Part shown: piece by piece, positions 61,452 through 64,000 of the stretch
Numbering within the stretch: position 1 is the stretch's first letter
Layout: each line of letters opens with the position of its first letter
Source: Streptosporangium sp. NBC_01755
GTDB taxonomy: Bacteria > Actinomycetota > Actinomycetes > Streptosporangiales > Streptosporangiaceae
Assembly: GCF_035917995.1 (NCBI RefSeq)
Contig: NZ_CP109131.1
Coordinates: 372,001-436,000 of the forward strand
Length of the DNA: 64,000 nucleotides
Reading direction: 5' to 3'
The notes under the pieces: generated by a model
Database searches by the model: none
What the model saw: only the letters and a program-made list of their open reading frames with translations
What the model was told of the DNA's origin: nothing
Program-made: the position numbers and the translations under genes

Positions 61452-62813
61452 GTGACCGCTATCTCCGAACTCGTCGCAGCGCTGGCACCGGAGAGGGTGC
61501 TGACGGACTCCGACGTGACCGACGCCTATGCCCGGGACCGGACCTTTCTGGAACCCGGGAGACCTCTGGCCGTGGTGCTGGCGCACACCAGGGACGACGT
61601 GGTCGCCGTGATGAGATGGGCCACCAGGCACCGGGTTCCCGTGGTGCCCCGGGGTGCCGGGACCGGCCTGGCCGGCGGGGCGACCGCCATCGAGGGGTGC
61701 GTCGTACTGGCGCTGCACAGGATGGCGGCCATCAGGGAACTCTCCCCCGACGACGAGATCGCCGTGGTCGAGCCTGGGGTCATCACCGCCGACCTGGACC
61801 GGGCCGCCCGCGAGCACGGGCTGATGTACGCCCCCGACCCCTCCTCCTACGAGATCTCCACCATCGGCGGCAACCTGGCGACCAACGCGGGCGGCCTGCG
61901 GTGCGTGAAGTACGGCGTGACCCGCGACTCGGCACTCGGCCTGGAGGTCGTGCTCGCGGACGGGCGGGTGATCAACACCGGCAGGCGCACCGTGAAGGGC
62001 GTGACGGGGTACGACCTGACCGGCCTGTTCGTCGGCTCCGAGGGGACGCTCGGGATCATCACCGCGGCGACGGTGCGGCTGCGCAGAGCGCCGTCGGTCT
62101 ACCCGGCGACGATCGCGGCCGAGTTCGCCTCCCTCAGGGAGGCGGCCGCCGCCGTCTCCGCGATCATCGCGGCCGGGTGCGAGCCGTCCCTGCTGGAGCT
62201 GCTCGACCGGAACACGCTCAAGGCCATCGACGACTGGCGGAACATCGGGCTGGAGGAGTCGACCCGGGCGATGCTGATCGCGCAGTCGGACGCGGTGGAC
62301 GGCCCGGCCGTCTCCGAGCGCATGGCGGAACTCTGCACCGCCAACGGCGCGGCCTTCGTGGCGGTGTCGTCGTCGGCGCAGGAGGCCGAGCAGCTGATCG
62401 GGGTCCGGCGGATGGCGTACGAGGCCAAGGAACGGCTGGGCAAGTGCCTGGTGGAGGACGTGTGCGTGCCACGCTCTCTGTTGCCCGACATGATCGAGAA
62501 GATCGAGGCGATCGCGGCCAAACACAGCGTGCTGATCACCACGGTCGCCCACGCGGGCGACGGCAACCTGCACCCCGTCTTCGTCTTCGACAAGGCCCTG
62601 GCCGAACCGCCGCCCGAGGTGTGGGCGGCGGCCGACGAGCTTTTCAGGGAGACCCTGAAGATGGGGGGCACGCTCACCGGCGAGCACGGTGTCGGTCTGC
62701 TGAAACAGCGTTGGCTGTCCATGGAGACCGGGCCGGTCACCGAGGAGATCCACCACGGGATCAAGCGGGTCTTCGACCCGCTCGGCATCCTCAACCCCGG
62801 CAAGGCCATCTGA
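61452..62813 (+). CDS. FAD-linked oxidase, GlcD/D-lactate dehydrogenase-like
   Basis: Flavoprotein of 453 residues that oxidises a 2-hydroxy acid such as glycolate or D-lactate. FAD-binding PCMH domain: VPVVPRGAGTGLAGGATAIE, then PDPSSYEISTIGGNLATNAG and VTGYDLTGLFVGSEGTLGII. C-terminal FAD-oxidase domain: VAHAGDGNLHPVFVFD, TGEHGVGLLKQRWL and FDPLGILNPGKAI. GTG 61452 begins the conserved (V)TAISELVAAL; the 23 residues upstream in frame look non-coding. No glcE or glcF partner follows, so it is a stand-alone GlcD2-type enzyme. Confidence 0.92.
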   Translation: MTAISELVAALAPERVLTDSDVTDAYARDRTFLEPGRPLAVVLAHTRDDVVAVMRWATRHRVPVVPRGAGTGLAGGATAIEGCVVLALHRMAAIRELSPDDEIAVVEPGVITADLDRAAREHGLMYAPDPSSYEISTIGGNLATNAGGLRCVKYGVTRDSALGLEVVLADGRVINTGRRTVKGVTGYDLTGLFVGSEGTLGIITAATVRLRRAPSVYPATIAAEFASLREAAAAVSAIIAAGCEPSLLELLDRNTLKAIDDWRNIGLEESTRAMLIAQSDAVDGPAVSERMAELCTANGAAFVAVSSSAQEAEQLIGVRRMAYEAKERLGKCLVEDVCVPRSLLPDMIEKIEAIAAKHSVLITTVAHAGDGNLHPVFVFDKALAEPPPEVWAAADELFRETLKMGGTLTGEHGVGLLKQRWLSMETGPVTEEIHHGIKRVFDPLGILNPGKAI

Positions 62814-62819
62814 GCGGAC

Positions 62820-62838
62820 CCCCGCCCACCGGGCGGGG
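62820..62838 (+). terminator. Hairpin terminator after the GlcD-like gene
   Basis: Perfect 8-bp stem CCCCGCCC/GGGCGGGG with an ACC loop, 7 bp after the stop codon. There is no U-tract. Confidence 0.55.
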
Positions 62839-63013
62839 AGATCCGGAGATCCCCTCTTACCAGGCGGGGAGCCGGGATCTCAGCGAATCCCCCTCCGGCC
62901 GAGCGCGGGATTCCGCGGTTCCCTCGAATCTCCATGGCCGTTCGCTCCCCTCTCACGCTGGTAGCGTTCTGCCCCACCTAAACCATTTTTCGGGTTTTGC
63001 CGGGGGGCAGCTG

Positions 63014-64000
63014 ATGGAACCACTCACAGCGGAGGATCCCCCGCGCCTGGGATCGTTCGAGCTGACCGGGCGGCTCGGGGAGGGCGGGCAGGGGATCGTC
63101 TACCTCGGGCGGGGGCCGGAGGGCGAGCAGGTCGCCGTCAAGCTTCTCCACCACGGGCTGGCCGGCGACCCCGAGGCCAGGGCCCGCTTCCTGCGCGAGG
63201 TGTCGGTCGCGCAACGGGTGGCCCGGTTCTGCACCGCCTCCGTGCTCCACGCCGACCTCGCCGGCAGCCGTCCGTACATCGTGAGCGAGTACGTCCCGGG
63301 TCCGTCCCTGCGCCAGCTGGTCGACAGCCAGGGGCCGCGGCGCGGCGCCTCCCTGGAACGTCTCGCCGTCAGTACGGCCACCGCGTTGTCGGCGATCCAC
63401 CGCGCGGGCATCCTGCACCGTGATTTCAAGCCCGCCAACGTACTGATGGGCCCCGAGGGCCCGGTGGTGATCGACTTCGGTATCGCCAGAGCCCTGGACT
63501 CTCCGGGGATGACCGCGACCGGGGTGGCGATGGGGACCCCTTCCTATCTCGCGCCCGAGCAGCTCGGGCCGGGCGAGGTGACGCCCGCGGCCGACGTGTT
63601 CGCCTGGGGCGTCACGATGGTCTTCGCCGCGACCGGCACGCCCGCGTTCGGCCAGGACTCCATCCCCGTCGTGATCAACCGGATCCTGAACACGGAGCCG
63701 GAACTGGGCGCGCTGGAGGGAGAGCTGCGCGAACTGGTCGCGGCCTGCCTGTCGAAGGACCCGGCGCTGCGCCCAACCGCCGAGCAACTCGTCAACCGCC
63801 TGATGGGCACCGCCCCCACCACCCCGGTCCGGCGGCCGGCGCCCCTCACCGGTCCCGCGCCGGATCCCGGCCACATGTCCGCGGCGGCCATGTGGCAGAG
63901 CGGGCAACGCCAGGACGGACCGCCGGCGGGCGGGCCGGGAGACATCGCGCCAGGACAGAGCGGGCCGGGACACGGCGGGCCAGGACACGGCGGCTCCGGC
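63014..64000 (+). CDS. Serine/threonine protein kinase (3' partial)
   Basis: Hanks-type kinase whose gene runs off the right edge after 329 codons. The kinase domain (about 12-270) is intact: glycine loop GRLGEGGQGIVYLG, VAIK-Lys43 in VAVKLL, HRDFKPANVL with catalytic Asp137, VIDFGIARA with Asp154, and GTPSYLAPEQL. It is followed by a Pro/Gly-rich stretch ending in GPGHGGPGHGG-like repeats, typical of the linker before a membrane helix and extracellular sensor domain, which lie outside the window. ATG 63014 has a GGGGGG site upstream. In contrast to the NERD-pseudokinase, all catalytic residues are present. Confidence 0.92.
   Translation, partial: MEPLTAEDPPRLGSFELTGRLGEGGQGIVYLGRGPEGEQVAVKLLHHGLAGDPEARARFLREVSVAQRVARFCTASVLHADLAGSRPYIVSEYVPGPSLRQLVDSQGPRRGASLERLAVSTATALSAIHRAGILHRDFKPANVLMGPEGPVVIDFGIARALDSPGMTATGVAMGTPSYLAPEQLGPGEVTPAADVFAWGVTMVFAATGTPAFGQDSIPVVINRILNTEPELGALEGELRELVAACLSKDPALRPTAEQLVNRLMGTAPTTPVRRPAPLTGPAPDPGHMSAAAMWQSGQRQDGPPAGGPGDIAPGQSGPGHGGPGHGGSG

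Overview
The window is a GC-rich actinobacterial chromosome segment. The third-position GC bias is strong enough to give long spurious ORFs opposite many genes. Family content fits an actinomycete of the Streptosporangium/Nonomuraea type: divergent glgA/glgC, a B12-riboswitch-controlled class Ia ribonucleotide reductase, baeRF, WS/DGAT and DUF3618/holin-X proteins. The genus is an inference, because no rRNA is present. Both ends cut through genes: a Pls-type NRPS terminal domain on the left and a Ser/Thr kinase on the right.

Layout. 1-4.6 kb: Pls-like protein, short M1 peptidase, DUF2809 protein, Nei-type glycosylase. 4.6-7.2 kb: tryptophan-catabolism block with tryptophan 2,3-dioxygenase, a divergent Lrp/AsnC regulator, and an arylformamidase-like hydrolase fused to a degenerate type II dehydroquinase-like domain. 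7.4-10.3 kb: GNAT, degenerate CbiX-like protein, Ddn-type F420 enzyme, PgeF-like protein. 10.27-12.0 kb: an IS200/IS605-type element without TnpA that encodes an intact IscB nuclease and a probable HEARO/omega RNA, inserted between glgA and pgeF. 12.0-14.6 kb: glgA and glgC. 14.6-19.7 kb: an enoyl-CoA hydratase tail, an MscS channel, then nrdA-nrdB behind a cobalamin riboswitch. 19.7-25.4 kb: TctC lipoprotein, a small conserved gene plus glmS, and a secreted amidase. 25.48-25.91 kb: tRNA Gly-Cys-Gly-Val with a terminator. 26-31 kb: two paralogous membrane proteins of unknown function, a membrane EEP phosphatase, a DCC oxidoreductase and pyroglutamyl peptidase. 31-38.3 kb: an unknown propeller-like protein, GCS2 ligase, alcohol dehydrogenase, SDR, Gfo/Idh/MocA protein and baeRF. 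38.3-47.4 kb: two aldo/keto reductases, a DUF4142 protein, PolX, sulfite oxidase and WS/DGAT, mixed with gene fragments. 47.5-54.0 kb: two acetate-type SSS symporters, each with a DUF485-like subunit; the second is in line with a LytS/LytR two-component system. 54.2-57 kb: CitE-like lyase, a relic acyl-CoA dehydrogenase tail, repeats, and a DUF3618/holin-X pair. 57.1-64 kb: a 31-aa ORF plus a NERD-pseudokinase gene, lipid kinase, a deleted M6 protease pseudogene, GlcD-type oxidase and a Ser/Thr kinase.

The most notable points are the complete-looking IscB/omega-RNA element, the orphan NERD-pseudokinase with its tiny upstream ORF, the dehydroquinase-like/arylformamidase fusion beside kynA, a heptad-repeat tail on a symporter accessory subunit, the RBS-sequestering inverted repeat before the Ddn-like gene, and gene tails scattered at operon boundaries that suggest repeated deletion.
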